A DNA stretch of 41,958 bases from Teichococcus coralli. GTDB lineage: Bacteria > Pseudomonadota > Alphaproteobacteria > Acetobacterales > Acetobacteraceae. The notes under the pieces were generated by a model. It was given only the letters and a program-made list of their open reading frames with translations. It had not been told where the DNA came from and did no database searches. Location of the stretch: the NCBI RefSeq assembly GCF_009829925.1, contig NZ_SNVJ01000005.1, forward strand, positions 281,542 to 323,499, written 5' to 3'. This document shows, piece by piece, positions 16,145 through 26,025 of this stretch (within the stretch, counting starts at the first letter, position 1; each line of letters starts with the position of its first letter). The translations under genes and the position numbers were made by a program.

Positions 16145-17578
16145 TTACAGGCCGGCCTGCGAGACGAACTTGGTGATGAGGTAGGCCTCGATTGCCTCCG
16201 AGCCGCCCTCGGAGCCGTAGCCGCTGTCCTTGATGCCGCCGAACGGCACTTCCGGCAGGGCGAGGCCCAGGTGGTTGATGGTCATCATGCCGCTCTCGAC
16301 CTTGCTGGCGACGGCATTCGCCGTCTTGGCCGACCTGGTGAAGGCGTAGGCGGCCAGGCCGTAGGGAAGGCGGTTCGCCTCCTCGACGACCTCGTCGAAC
16401 TCCCGGAACGGCACCATCAGCGCCATCGGGCCGAAGGGCTCCTCGTTCATGGCGCGCATCTCGCGCGTCAGCCCGGTGATGACCGTCGGCTCGTAGAAGT
16501 AGCCCTTGTTGCCGATGCGGTTGCCGCCGGTGCGGACCTCGGCGCCCTTCTGGCGGGCGTCGGCGACCAGCGCCTCCATGGCGGGGATGCGGCGGTCATT
16601 CGCCAGCGGCCCCATCTGCACGCCTTCCTCCAGGCCGTTGCCGACCTTGAGCGACTTCGCGTAGCCGACGAACTTGTCCACGAACTGGTCGAACACCTTC
16701 TCCTGCACCAGGAAGCGCGTCGGCGAGACGCAGACCTGGCCGGCGTTGCGGAACTTGCTGCCGGCGAGGGTCTTGCTGGCGAGGTCCACGTCGGCGTCGT
16801 CGAACACGATCGCCGGGGCGTGGCCGCCCAGCTCCATGGTCGCGCGCTTCATGTGCTTGCCGGCCATCTCGGCCAGGTGCTTGCCCACCGGGGTGGAGCC
16901 GGTGAAGGTCACCTTCTGGATGAGCGGGTGCGGGATCAGGTAGGAGGAGATCTCCGCCGGCACGCCGTAGACCAGGCCGACCACGCCCTTCGGCAGGCCC
17001 GCATCCAGGAAGCAGCGGATCAGCTCGGCCGGGGAGGCCGGCGTCTCCTCGGGCGCCTTGACGATGATGGAGCAGCCGGTGGCCAGCGCCGCGGAAAGCT
17101 TGCGCACCACCTGGTTGATCGGGAAGTTCCAGGGCGTGAAGGCCGCCACCGGCCCGACCGGCTCCTTGATGACGAGCTGATAGACGCCCTCGGCGCGCGC
17201 CGGGATCACGCGGCCATAGGCGCGGCGGGCTTCCTCGGCGAACCAGTCGATGACGTCGGCGCCGGCCATCACCTCCATCTTCGCCTCCGGCAGGGGCTTG
17301 CCCTGCTCCAGCGTCATCAGGCGGGCGATGGAGTCGGCGCGCGAGCGCAGCAGGTCGGCGGCCTTGCGCATCAGCTTGGAGCGCTCGAAGGCGGAAACCT
17401 TCTTCCAGGTGGCGAAGCCGCGCTTCGCGGCCTCCAGCGCCTCGTCGAGATCCGCCTCGGAGGCGTGCGGCACGGTGCCGATCTGCTCTTCGGTCGCGGG
17501 GTTCAGGACGGGAATGGTGCGGCCGCCGGTCGCGGCGCGCCACTGGCCGTCGATGTGGAGCAGGACGTCATTGTACAT
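16145..17578 (-). CDS. gabD: NAD(P)-dependent succinate-semialdehyde dehydrogenase
   Basis: Oxidises succinate semialdehyde (or a related short semialdehyde) to the acid with NAD(P). It is a 477-residue ALDH. N151 in PWNFP, K174, general base E249 (MELGGHAP) and nucleophile C283 ([11 protein letters not shown]) are all present, and the sequence is closest in feel to GabD/ALDH5. ATG 17578 has GAGGAG upstream. It lies downstream of pgk on the same strand but behind a strong terminator, so it is probably transcribed on its own. Substrate assignment within the ALDH superfamily is good but not certain. Confidence 0.87.
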   Translation of the reverse strand: MYNDVLLHIDGQWRAATGGRTIPVLNPATEEQIGTVPHASEADLDEALEAAKRGFATWKKVSAFERSKLMRKAADLLRSRADSIARLMTLEQGKPLPEAKMEVMAGADVIDWFAEEARRAYGRVIPARAEGVYQLVIKEPVGPVAAFTPWNFPINQVVRKLSAALATGCSIIVKAPEETPASPAELIRCFLDAGLPKGVVGLVYGVPAEISSYLIPHPLIQKVTFTGSTPVGKHLAEMAGKHMKRATMELGGHAPAIVFDDADVDLASKTLAGSKFRNAGQVCVSPTRFLVQEKVFDQFVDKFVGYAKSLKVGNGLEEGVQMGPLANDRRIPAMEALVADARQKGAEVRTGGNRIGNKGYFYEPTVITGLTREMRAMNEEPFGPMALMVPFREFDEVVEEANRLPYGLAAYAFTRSAKTANAVASKVESGMMTINHLGLALPEVPFGGIKDSGYGSEGGSEAIEAYLITKFVSQAGL

Positions 17579-17704
17579 CGCAACGTCTCCTCATGCTTCA
17601 GAGTCCGGCGGAATGTGGCGCCAATACCGCCACCACGCCACCCCTGGCCGGGCATGTTTTCGGGCTGCCATGCGCGCAGGCCATGGCTCCGGCGCGGCAA
17701 GAAG

Positions 17705-17734
17705 AAACCCCCGGCCTGTCACCAGGCCGGGGGT
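17705..17734 (-). terminator. Rho-independent terminator of the tkt-gap-pgk operon
   Basis: A perfect 12-base-pair stem (17705-17716 with 17723-17734) and a six-base loop. On the minus strand it is followed by TTTCTTCTTG. It starts 12 bases after the pgk stop. Confidence 0.85.
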
Positions 17735-17746
17735 TGGTGAAGCGCC

Positions 17747-18943
17747 TCAGGCGGCTTCGAGCACCGCGACGCCGGGCAGCGTCTTGCCTTCCAGCCATTC
17801 CAGGAAGGCACCGCCGGCGGAGGAGACATAGGTCATGCGGTCCGCCACGCCGGCGTGGCGCAGGGCGGAAACCGTGTCGCCGCCGCCGCCGATGGTCTTG
17901 AGCCCGGCCGAGGTGGTCAGCCCCGCCGCCATCTGCGCCACCTGCACCGTGGCGGTGTCGAAAGGCGGGATCTCGAAGGCGCCAAAGGGGCCGTTCCAGA
18001 CCAGCGTGGAGGCGCGCTTCAGGCGGGATTCCACGCTGGCCACCGTCTTCGGCCCGACGTCGAGCGCCATCATGTCCGGCGGCACGTTGTCCACCGCGAC
18101 CGTGCGGCTCGGCGCGTTGGCGGCAAAGGCCTCGGCCACCACGAGGTCCTCGGGCAGCAGCACCTCGCAGCCGGCGGCCTTGGCCTCGTCGAGGATGCGC
18201 AGCGCCGTGTCGTGCATCTCCGCCTCCTGCAGCGACTTGCCCATCGGCTTGCCCTGCGCGGCGAGAAAGGTGTTGGCCATGGCGCCGCCGATCACCAGCA
18301 CGTCCACCTTGCGCGACAGGTTGCCGAGCAGGTCGAGCTTGGTGGAGACCTTGGCGCCGCCGACGATGGCGACCACCGGGCGCGATGGAGTGCCGAGCGC
18401 GGCGTCCAGCGCCTCCAGCTCCGCCTGCATCAGCCGGCCGGCATAGGAGGGGAGCTTGCGCGCCACCCCCTCCGTGCTGGCATGGGCGCGGTGCGCGGCG
18501 GAGAAGGCATCGTTGACGAAGACGTCGGCGAGCTTCGCCAGCGCCTCCGCCATGGCGGGGTCGTTCTTCTCCTCGCCGGCGTGGAAGCGGGTGTTCTCCA
18601 GCACCAGCACCTCGCCGTCCTTCAGCGCGGCGACGGCGGCCTCGGCCTCGGGGCCGATGCAGTCATCGGCGAAGGCGACAGGCTTGCCGAGCGCGTTGCC
18701 GAGCGCCGCGGCGATCGGCTTCAGCGACATCTCCGGCACCCGCTTGCCCTTCGGCCGCTCGAAATGGCTGCAGACGATGACGCGCGCGCCCTTGTCGGCC
18801 AGCTCGCGGATGGTGGGGATGAGGCGCTCGATGCGCGTGCGGTCGGAGATCTGACCGTCGCGCACCGGAACGTTCAGGTCGGCGCGCAGCAGAACCCGCT
18901 TTCCGGCGGGTTCGAGCTGATCGAGTGTCCGGAAGCGGGCCAT
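17747..18943 (-). CDS. pgk: Phosphoglycerate kinase
   Basis: Transfers the acyl phosphate of 1,3-bisphosphoglycerate to ADP. It has 398 residues, full length. The N-terminal substrate motif ([10 protein letters not shown]), a basic patch ([10 protein letters not shown]), the hinge/nucleotide region ([13 protein letters not shown]) and the C-terminal GGGDTV are all recognisable. It is 16 bases downstream of gap and third in the tkt-gap-pgk operon, which ends at the hairpin just beyond. Cytosolic. Confidence 0.97.
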   Translation of the reverse strand: MARFRTLDQLEPAGKRVLLRADLNVPVRDGQISDRTRIERLIPTIRELADKGARVIVCSHFERPKGKRVPEMSLKPIAAALGNALGKPVAFADDCIGPEAEAAVAALKDGEVLVLENTRFHAGEEKNDPAMAEALAKLADVFVNDAFSAAHRAHASTEGVARKLPSYAGRLMQAELEALDAALGTPSRPVVAIVGGAKVSTKLDLLGNLSRKVDVLVIGGAMANTFLAAQGKPMGKSLQEAEMHDTALRILDEAKAAGCEVLLPEDLVVAEAFAANAPSRTVAVDNVPPDMMALDVGPKTVASVESRLKRASTLVWNGPFGAFEIPPFDTATVQVAQMAAGLTTSAGLKTIGGGGDTVSALRHAGVADRMTYVSSAGGAFLEWLEGKTLPGVAVLEAA

Positions 18944-18959
18944 CTGCTGCGCCTCGTTC

Positions 18960-19976
18960 TCAGAGCTTGCCGTAGTAGGCGGCGGTGTCCGACATGCGGT
19001 TGGAGAAGCCCCACTCGTTGTCGTACCAGGACATCACGCGCACCAGCCCGCCATCGACCACCTGCGTCTGCGTGGCGTCGAAGGTGGAGGAGGCCGGATT
19101 GTGGTTGAAGTCCACCGAGACGAGCGGCGCGGTGTTGTAGTCGAGGATGCCCTTCAGCTCGCCCTCGGAGGCCGCCTTCATCGCCGCGTTGATCTCGTCC
19201 TTCGTCAGGCCGGTCTTGCCCGGCACGAAGTCGAGGGAGACGAGGGAAACGTTCGGCGTCGGGATGCGGATGGCGGTGCCGTCCAGCTTGCCCTTCAGCT
19301 CCGGCAGCACGAGGCCGACGGCCTTGGCCGCGCCCGTCGAGGTCGGGATGGCCGAGACGGCGGCGGCGCGGGCGCGGTGCAGGTCCTTGTGCAGCGTGTC
19401 CACGGTGTTCTGGTCGCCGGTGTAGGCGTGGATCGTCACCATGTAGCCGCGCTCGATGCCGAACTTCTCGTGCAGCACCTTGGCCACCGGCGCCAGGCAG
19501 TTGGTGGTGCAGGAGGCGTTGGAGACGATCTTGTCCTCCGCCGTCAGCGTCTTGTGGTTGACGCCGTAGACGATGGTCTTGTCCGCGCCCTCGCCGGGGG
19601 CGGAGATCAGCACCTTGCGCGCGCCGGTGCCGAGCAGCACCTGCGCCTTCTCGCGCGCGGTGAAGATGCCCGTGCACTCGGCGGCGATGTCCACGCCGTC
19701 CCACTTCAGCTTGGTCGGGTCGCGCTCGGCCGTCACCTTGATCGGGCCCCAGGTCTTGCCGTGGGCCTTGATGGTGATGCTGTCGCCCTCGACGATCACC
19801 TCGCCGGGGAAGCGGCCGTGCACGCTGTCGTAGCGGAACAGGTGGGCGTTGGCCTCGACCGAGCCGAGATCGTTGATGGCGACGAACTCGACATCGTCGC
19901 GGCCAGCCTCGCAGGCGGCGCGCAGCACCAGACGCCCGATCCGACCGAAGCCGTTGATGGCGACCTTAACAGCCAT
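18960..19976 (-). CDS. gap: Glyceraldehyde-3-phosphate dehydrogenase (type I)
   Basis: Phosphorylating, probably NAD-dependent GAPDH of 338 residues. The Rossmann motif INGFGRIGR is at 7-15, and the loop INDLG (34-38) with its Asp favours NAD over NADP. The active site is S152-N-A-S-C156-T-T-N-C with partner H183. ATG 19976 is preceded by AGGAACGAGAAGGGAACGACACC, which contains a plausible ribosome-binding site. It lies 42 bases after tkt and 16 before pgk, in a conserved central-carbon operon. Confidence 0.97.
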   Translation of the reverse strand: MAVKVAINGFGRIGRLVLRAACEAGRDDVEFVAINDLGSVEANAHLFRYDSVHGRFPGEVIVEGDSITIKAHGKTWGPIKVTAERDPTKLKWDGVDIAAECTGIFTAREKAQVLLGTGARKVLISAPGEGADKTIVYGVNHKTLTAEDKIVSNASCTTNCLAPVAKVLHEKFGIERGYMVTIHAYTGDQNTVDTLHKDLHRARAAAVSAIPTSTGAAKAVGLVLPELKGKLDGTAIRIPTPNVSLVSLDFVPGKTGLTKDEINAAMKAASEGELKGILDYNTAPLVSVDFNHNPASSTFDATQTQVVDGGLVRVMSWYDNEWGFSNRMSDTAAYYGKL

Positions 19977-20018
19977 GGTGTCGTTCCCTTCTCGTTCCTG
20001 ATGGTTGTGCGAATTGGG

Positions 20019-22061
20019 TCAGGCGGCCTTGCGGCGGACGGCGGCGACGACCGCCTCGGCCGTGATGGCGAAGTGACGATAGAGGTCTTCTGCCGGAGCC
20101 GAGGCGCCAAAGCCGGTCATGCCGATGAAGGTTGCATCACGGCCAAGCCAGCGCTCCCAGCCGAAGCCGAGCGCGGCCTCGATGCCGACGCGCGGGGCCT
20201 CGCCCAGCACGGCCTCACGGTAGCTCTCGTCCTGCAGGGCGAACAGCTCCCAGCAGGGCAGGGAGACCACCGCGGTCGGAATACCTTCCGCCTCCAGCGT
20301 GGCGCGCGCCGCCATGGCGATCTGCACCTCCGAGCCGGTGGCGATCAGCGTCGCGCGGCGCGGGCCGGACGCCTCGGCCAGCACGTAGCCGCCGCGGGCC
20401 GCGCGGTTCTCGCCCGCCTCCTGGCGCAGCGCCGGCAGGTTCTGGCGGGAGAGCGCCAGCACCGAGGGGCCGTCGGCGCGCTGCACCGCCAGCTCCCAGC
20501 ACTCGGCCGTCTCCATCGCGTCCGCCGGACGGAAGACGTAGAGGTTCGGGATGGCCCGCAGGCTGGCGAGCGTCTCCACCGGCTGGTGGGTCGGGCCGTC
20601 CTCGCCCAGGCCGATGCTGTCATGCGTGTGCACATGGATCACCCGCTGGCGCATCAGCGCCGCGAGGCGGATCGAGGGCCGCATGTAGTCGGCGAAGACC
20701 AGGAAGGTGCCGCCATAGGGAATGATGCCGCCGTGCAGCGCCAGGCCGTTCATGGCAGCGGCCATGCCGTGCTCGCGGATGCCCCAGTGGACGTAGCGGC
20801 CGGCGAAGTTGCTCGGTGTGATCGGACCGAAGCCCTTGACGTTGGTGTTGTTCGAGCCGGTGAGGTCGGCCGAGCCGCCGATCAGCTCCGGGATCGCCGG
20901 CACCAGGGCCTCCAGCGCACGCTGGCTGGCGACGCGGGTGGCGACCTTCGGCTTGTCCTCGGCGATCCTGGCGCGCAGCGCGGCGCTGGCCTCGTGCCAG
21001 CCCTCCGGCAGGCGGCCGGCGATGGCGCGCTCGAAATCGGCCTTCTGCGGATGGTTCGCCAGCCGCTTCAGCCAGGAGCGGCGGGTGCCGGCGGAGCGGC
21101 GCCCGGCGGTCTCCCAGTTGGCCTTGATGTCCTCGGGAACCTCGAAGGGCGCGCTGGTCCAGCCCAGCGCCTCCTTGGCCGCCGCCACCTCGCTGCCGCC
21201 CAGCGGGCTGCCATGGGTGCTGGCGGTGCCGGCCTTGTTCGGCGCGGCGAAGCCGATGATGGTCCGGCAGGCGATCAGCGTCGGCTTGCGGCTGCGGGTC
21301 GCGGCTTCCAGCGCCTTCTCGACCGCCACAGGGTCATGCCCGTCCACCCGCTTCACCGCCCAGCCATAGGCCTGGAAGCGCTTCAGCATGTCGTCCGAGC
21401 AGGTCTGGCCGACGTCGCCGTCGATGCAGATGCCGTTGTCGTCCCACAGGACGGTCAGCTTGCTGAGCTGAAAGTGCCCGGCGATGGAGGCCGCCTCGTG
21501 GCTGATGCCCTCCATCAGGCAGCCGTCGCCGGCGATCACCCAGGTGCGGTGGTCCACCAGGCTCTTGCCGAAGCGCGCGGCCAGGATGCGCTCGGCGAGG
21601 GCCATGCCGACGGCATTGGCGAAGCCCTGCCCGAGCGGCCCGGTGGTGGTCTCGATCGCCGGATGCTCACCGAACTCCGGGTGCCCGGCCGCGACGGCAT
21701 GTAGCTGCCGGAAGCGCTTCAACTCTTCGATGCCGATGCCGGCATGGCCGGACAGGTGCAGCCAGGAATAGAGCAGCATGGAGCCGTGGCCGGCGGAGAG
21801 CACGAAGCGGTCGCGGTCCGGCCAGCGCGGGTCGGCGGCGTCGTATTTGAGGAACTTGCTGAACAGCACCGTCGCGGCGTCGGCCATGCCCATGGGCATG
21901 CCGGGATGGCCGGACTTGGCCTGCTCGACCGCGTCCATGGCAAGCGCGCGAATGGCATCCGCCATCCGCCGGAGTTCCGTCAGCGGCAGGGAGAGGATCT
22001 TCGCCTGTGCCGCCAGCGCGGGGTTCTGAGCAAGATCGGGGAGGGGAGCGACGCTGGCCAA
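20019..22061 (-). CDS. tkt: Transketolase
   Basis: Thiamine-diphosphate enzyme moving two-carbon ketol units between sugar phosphates. The TPP/metal-binding segment ([18 protein letters not shown]), the N-terminal SGHPGMPMG and the pyrimidine-domain motif ([15 protein letters not shown]) are present, and the length is typical. The frame stays open to GTG 22088. That codon has no ribosome-binding site and would coincide with the transcription start predicted from TTGCCG-17-TATAGC. A TTG at 22061 has AGAGAGG nine bases upstream, so I prefer it (680 residues versus 689). First gene of the operon with gap and pgk. No aldolase or RuBisCO gene accompanies it, so a pentose phosphate/glycolysis role is likelier than a Calvin cycle one. 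Confidence 0.93.
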   Translation of the reverse strand: MASVAPLPDLAQNPALAAQAKILSLPLTELRRMADAIRALAMDAVEQAKSGHPGMPMGMADAATVLFSKFLKYDAADPRWPDRDRFVLSAGHGSMLLYSWLHLSGHAGIGIEELKRFRQLHAVAAGHPEFGEHPAIETTTGPLGQGFANAVGMALAERILAARFGKSLVDHRTWVIAGDGCLMEGISHEAASIAGHFQLSKLTVLWDDNGICIDGDVGQTCSDDMLKRFQAYGWAVKRVDGHDPVAVEKALEAATRSRKPTLIACRTIIGFAAPNKAGTASTHGSPLGGSEVAAAKEALGWTSAPFEVPEDIKANWETAGRRSAGTRRSWLKRLANHPQKADFERAIAGRLPEGWHEASAALRARIAEDKPKVATRVASQRALEALVPAIPELIGGSADLTGSNNTNVKGFGPITPSNFAGRYVHWGIREHGMAAAMNGLALHGGIIPYGGTFLVFADYMRPSIRLAALMRQRVIHVHTHDSIGLGEDGPTHQPVETLASLRAIPNLYVFRPADAMETAECWELAVQRADGPSVLALSRQNLPALRQEAGENRAARGGYVLAEASGPRRATLIATGSEVQIAMAARATLEAEGIPTAVVSLPCWELFALQDESYREAVLGEAPRVGIEAALGFGWERWLGRDATFIGMTGFGASAPAEDLYRHFAITAEAVVAAVRRKAA

Positions 22062-22090
22062 GACTGGCAACCTCTCTGGCGATGACACGG

Positions 22091-22119
22091 GCTATAAAGG
22101 CGGGATTACGGGGCGGCAA
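22091..22119 (-). promoter_or_regulatory. Predicted sigma-70 promoter of tkt-gap-pgk
   Basis: On the minus strand, TTGCCG (22119-22114) and TATAGC (22096-22091) are separated by 17 bases. The expected start of transcription, near 22083, lies between the GTG at 22088 and the TTG at 22061. This is a visual match only. Confidence 0.45.
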
Positions 22120-22274
22120 CCCACGGGGACTTCACGCCCCCTCAAGCCGTCCTCCCGTCGCGTTGCGGCTGCCCTTACTCCGGGCTCGCCGCAGTTTCCA
22201 GCCTCGCGCCCCGCTAATGCGGCGGCGGAGTGTGTTATGCAGCGCCGCACCGAGCGTCACGCGACGGATCGACC

Positions 22275-24956
22275 ATGAAGCTCCCCTTCGCCTTGCCCCG
22301 GCCCACCAAGGGCTTCCAGCAGACGGCCCTGTTCCGGCCCCGCTCGGTCGTCCTGGTCGCCGACCCCGCGCTGCCGGAGGCGGCGCTGCTGGCGCGGAAC
22401 CTCGCGGAAGGCGGCTTCAAGGGCAACCTGCACGTTGTCGGCATGGCTGCGGACGGGCTGGTGGCCGCCCCCGACATCCCCGCCCTGCCCGAGGTGCCGG
22501 ACCTCGCCGTCCTCTGCATCGCGCCCGATGCCCAGCCGGCGGCAATGGCGGCACTGGCCGCCCGGGGCTGCTTCGCCGCGGTGGTGCCGGTCGCCGCCCC
22601 GGAGCTGGCGGAGCTTTCCGAACGGACGGGCGTGCGCGTGCTGGGCGCCCACAGCTTCGGCCTCTGCCTGCCCGCCCTCGGGCTGAACGCCAGCCTGTCC
22701 CACATGGCGCCCAGGCCGGGCCGGCTGGCGCTGCTCACCCAGTCGCCGGCCATGGCGCGCACGATCATCGACTGGGCAGCGGGCGAGGAGCTGGGCTTCA
22801 GCCATATCATCGGCATCGGCACCAACCTGGGCCTCGGCTTCGCCCTCTCGCTGGACTGGCTGGCGCGCGAGCCGGAGGCGGGCGCGGTGTTGCTGGACCT
22901 CCGGCGCATCAAGAGCCGTCGGCTCTTCATTTCCGCCGCCCGCGCGACCGCCCGGACCCGGCCGGTCGTGGCAATCCGCCCCGGCGGCAGGCAGGCCGAC
23001 GCCACCGGCATCGCCGACGCGGTGATGGAAGCGGCCCTGCGCCGCGCCGGCGTGCTGCGCGTCGGCGGCCTGGAGGACCTGCTCTCGGCGGCCGAGACCC
23101 TGGCCCGCCTGCGCCCGGCCAGCCGCAGCGGCAGGGATGCCCTGGCCGGCGACCGGATCGCCATCGTGGCCAATGGGCAGGGACCGGCGCAACTCGCGGC
23201 CGATGCCGTGCTGCAGGGCGGCGCCCGCCTGGCCGTGCCGGGCGAGGCGGCGCGCGCGGCCATGGCCTTCACCATGCCATCCTTCGCCATGCCATCCCTC
23301 GCCACGTCGGGGGGAGGTGGCTCCAACCCCCTGGTGGTGCCGCCCGACCAGAGCCACCGCCTGGCCGAGGCGGCCAGCATGCTCGCGGCCCTGCCGGAGG
23401 TTGATGCGGTGGTGGCGGTTCATGCGCCGGCGCCCGGACAGGACGGCGAGGTGGCCGCCAGCGCCCTCGCCGCCGCGGCGAAGGCGACACGGGGCGCGCC
23501 GGTGCTGGTGGCCTGGCTGGGGCAGGCCACCGCTGCGCCGGCGCGGCGGCGGCTGGCCGAGGGCGGCCTCGCCGTGTTCCCCACGCCGGAAGCCGCCATA
23601 CGCGGCGCCCTGCATCTCGCGATGGACCGCCGCAACCGCGCCGCCGCGGCGGAACTGCCGGCCCGCGAGGCGCTCGAACTCACGCCCGATCGCGACGCCG
23701 TGCGCCGGCTGATCGACGGCATGCGGGCGGAAAGCCGCGTGAACTTCACCGAGGCGGAAGCGCTGCGGGTGCTGCAGGCCTATGGGCAGCCGGTGGTCGC
23801 CGGCCAAGCCGTGCCCGGCGTGGACGCGGCGGTGGCGGCGGCCATGCGCCTCGGCTTTCCCGTGGTGTTGAAGATTCTCAGCCCGGACCTGCCGCGCAAG
23901 ACCGAGGTGGGCGGTGTGGCGCTGGGGCTGAAGGACGTGGCGGGCCTGCGTGCCGCCGCCGCCGCCATGCTGGCGCAGGTGCGCGCTGCCCGCCCCGAGG
24001 CCCGCATCGACGGCTTCCTTGTGCAGCGCCAGGCGGCCGGCGGCGGCCGGCAACGCGGCCACGAGTTGCGCTTCCGGCTGGGCGACGACCCGATGTTTGG
24101 CCCCTGGATCAGCTATGGCCGCGGCGGCACCACCTCCGACTTCGAGCCGGACGTGGCCTTCGACCTGCCGCCGCTGAACCGTACGCTGGCCCTGGCGCTG
24201 ATCCGCCGCACCCGCAGCGTGCGTCTGCTGGAAGGCTTCCGCGACCAGGCGCCGGTGGACATCAACCTGCTGGCCGACGCGGCGGTGCGGCTCTCGCAGA
24301 TCGCGGTGGACTTTCCGGAGATCGAGGATCTCATCATCAACCCGTTGCTGGCCGACGGCAGCGGCGTGCTGGCTCTCGATGCCTCGGGACGCCTGCGCCT
24401 GCCCGGGGTCGTGGCGCAGCTCGCCGTTCCGCCCTATCCGGCCGAGCTGGCGCGCCCCTGGATTGCCCCGGATGGCCGCGGGCTGACGGTACGCCCCATC
24501 CGCCCGGAGGACGCGGCGGCCCATGCCGAGGCCTTCCGGCACCTGCGCCCGGAGGACGTGCGCTGGCGCTTCTTCAGCCTGCTGAAGGAACTGCCGCCGG
24601 CCCAGATCGCGCGCATGACGCAGATCGACTACGACCGCGAGATGGCCTTCGTGGCGACGGAAGCGCTGCCCGACGGTGGTTGCCGCACCGTGGGCGTCGC
24701 CCGGCTGATCCGCCAGCCCGGCAGCGACGAGGGCGAGTTCGCGGTGGTCACCCTGCCAGGCTGGCGAGGCCAGGGCCTCGGGCGGCACCTGATGGAGCGC
24801 CTGTTCGAATGGGGCCGCGGGCAGGGGGTTGAGACGGTGGTCGGTCAGGTGCTGGCCGACAACGTCCCGATGATCGCGTTTGTCCGCGCCCTCGGCTTTG
24901 CGCTGAAGCGCTCGGCCGAGGATGAGGACGTGCTGGAGGCCCGGCTGGAGCTCTGA
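22275..24956 (+). CDS. Pat-like protein acetyltransferase: acyl-CoA synthetase (NDP-forming) domains fused to GNAT
   Basis: An 893-residue multidomain protein. The order is: CoA-binding and succinyl-CoA-ligase-like domains (about 15-320), a linker with a short tandem repeat (334-343), an ATP-grasp domain (about 485-705, with GFPVVLKILSPDLPRKTEVGG-like sequence), and a C-terminal GNAT domain (about 735-893) whose acetyl-CoA loop GWRGQGLG is at 829-836. The layout is that of YfiQ/Pat lysine acetyltransferases, which modify acetyl-CoA synthetase and other enzymes. The loop that carries the phosphorylated His in active ADP-forming synthetases (usually SHTG) is not present after RPVVAIRPGG, so the ligase half is probably a regulatory sensor. 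ATG 22275 gives the usual N-terminus. Confidence 0.88.
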   Translation: MKLPFALPRPTKGFQQTALFRPRSVVLVADPALPEAALLARNLAEGGFKGNLHVVGMAADGLVAAPDIPALPEVPDLAVLCIAPDAQPAAMAALAARGCFAAVVPVAAPELAELSERTGVRVLGAHSFGLCLPALGLNASLSHMAPRPGRLALLTQSPAMARTIIDWAAGEELGFSHIIGIGTNLGLGFALSLDWLAREPEAGAVLLDLRRIKSRRLFISAARATARTRPVVAIRPGGRQADATGIADAVMEAALRRAGVLRVGGLEDLLSAAETLARLRPASRSGRDALAGDRIAIVANGQGPAQLAADAVLQGGARLAVPGEAARAAMAFTMPSFAMPSLATSGGGGSNPLVVPPDQSHRLAEAASMLAALPEVDAVVAVHAPAPGQDGEVAASALAAAAKATRGAPVLVAWLGQATAAPARRRLAEGGLAVFPTPEAAIRGALHLAMDRRNRAAAAELPAREALELTPDRDAVRRLIDGMRAESRVNFTEAEALRVLQAYGQPVVAGQAVPGVDAAVAAAMRLGFPVVLKILSPDLPRKTEVGGVALGLKDVAGLRAAAAAMLAQVRAARPEARIDGFLVQRQAAGGGRQRGHELRFRLGDDPMFGPWISYGRGGTTSDFEPDVAFDLPPLNRTLALALIRRTRSVRLLEGFRDQAPVDINLLADAAVRLSQIAVDFPEIEDLIINPLLADGSGVLALDASGRLRLPGVVAQLAVPPYPAELARPWIAPDGRGLTVRPIRPEDAAAHAEAFRHLRPEDVRWRFFSLLKELPPAQIARMTQIDYDREMAFVATEALPDGGCRTVGVARLIRQPGSDEGEFAVVTLPGWRGQGLGRHLMERLFEWGRGQGVETVVGQVLADNVPMIAFVRALGFALKRSAEDEDVLEARLEL

Positions 24957-24959
24957 GGC

Positions 24960-25835
24960 TCAGCGCGGGCCCACCTCGCGGATCAGGTCGCGCACGCGGG
25001 CGGCGGCGGCGGGACCCTTCAAGGCGCTGCGCCACGCGGCCTCGGCGACGCGCTGGTGCACCATGACCGCCTCGTCCGCGCCGGTGATGGTGCCGACGCC
25101 GATGCCGGGGCTGGCGGTCATGTCGGCCGGGAAGGGGCTGGTGCAGACATGCGCACGGTCCCGCCCGCGCAGCACCAGGAAGTTCCCGGCCGGCTCGGAA
25201 GCCAGAAGCCCGAGCTGCAGCCCGATGGGGACGCTTTCCATCAGGTTGGCGATGCTCTCCGCCTCGCTCCGGGCGGCCAGCCGGCACCGCGTGCGGGTGC
25301 GCTCGGACAATGCCAGCCCCCCGGCCACCCCCTCGCCCAGGAAGCGCCGCAGCGCGGCCTCGGAGAGCATGGCGATGATGTTGGCGCGGCGGGACTGGTG
25401 CAGCTTCTTGCGGGCCGCCAGCAGCCCAAGCGCTTGGTCCGCCACCGCGCGGGCGGCCACGCGCTCCTGAGCGGCATCGGCGGCCTCGGCCCAGGCTTCC
25501 GCCAAGGCGCCATCGAAAGCCTCGGTGGTGGTCTGATAGCAGTAGGGATCGCCGACCTGGAGGATCTGGTCGGACTGCTCCTCCACCTGCCGCAGGCGCT
25601 CCTGGAAGGCGATCGGGCGCGAGAAGTACTCGACCCCGATGCCCAGGAGAGAGAGGGGCGAGATCTTAAGCAGTTCGGCCAGCCGCCGGATCGTATCCAG
25701 CTTGATGACCTCGCCCTTCTCGTAGCGGTAGAGGGCAGCGCGAGAGACGCCGAGACGCGCTGCGATCTCCTCAGCGCGTAGCCCGGATTCGAGACGGTAG
25801 GCCCGCAGTTGCTGGCCGATATCGGCGAAACGCAT
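24960..25835 (-). CDS. XRE-family transcriptional regulator with C-terminal ligand-like domain
   Basis: A 291-residue regulator. Residues about 5-58 form a Cro/C1 helix-turn-helix (QLRAYRLESGLRAEEIAARL, then SRAALYRYEKGE). The remaining 230 residues are mostly helical and of unknown role, probably effector sensing or oligomerisation. ATG 25835 is chosen over an upstream in-frame ATG at 25856 because AAGAGGGG lies just before it. It is downstream of hyi and garR on the same strand, 190 bases after garR, and convergent with the Pat-like gene (three bases between stops). It may control the glyoxylate genes; this is inference from position. Confidence 0.85.
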   Translation of the reverse strand: MRFADIGQQLRAYRLESGLRAEEIAARLGVSRAALYRYEKGEVIKLDTIRRLAELLKISPLSLLGIGVEYFSRPIAFQERLRQVEEQSDQILQVGDPYCYQTTTEAFDGALAEAWAEAADAAQERVAARAVADQALGLLAARKKLHQSRRANIIAMLSEAALRRFLGEGVAGGLALSERTRTRCRLAARSEAESIANLMESVPIGLQLGLLASEPAGNFLVLRGRDRAHVCTSPFPADMTASPGIGVGTITGADEAVMVHQRVAEAAWRSALKGPAAAARVRDLIREVGPR

Positions 25836-25843
25836 GACCCCTC

Positions 25844-25856
25844 TTGACGATATCAA
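25844..25856. promoter_or_regulatory. Candidate operator TTGA-N5-TCAA before the XRE gene
   Basis: An interrupted inverted repeat just upstream of the regulator's ribosome-binding site. A second one, GAGA-N5-TCTC, lies at 25877-25889. A TATAAT on the minus strand (26000-25995) could be the promoter's -10. The whole spacer 25857-26025 is AT-rich relative to its surroundings. These are visual matches only. Confidence 0.25.
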
Positions 25857-26025
25857 CCATGAAAACGGTGTTGGGCGAGAATGAATCTCACCCGGCGGAT
25901 TTCAGCCAGAAAATGCGGGCTGAGACATCGAATGGCAATCTCTAATCAATCCTGATGCGCCCTGCCTGCTGCACACTTTCCAGTGGACGCCGAGATTATA
26001 CAACCAGGAGGTTAATTTCTTCTCT

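Noticed and set aside
16145..22088. Calvin-cycle (cbb) cluster
   Set aside because: tkt, gap and pgk are present, but there is no RuBisCO, phosphoribulokinase, aldolase or CbbR-like regulator, so ordinary central metabolism is the simpler explanation.
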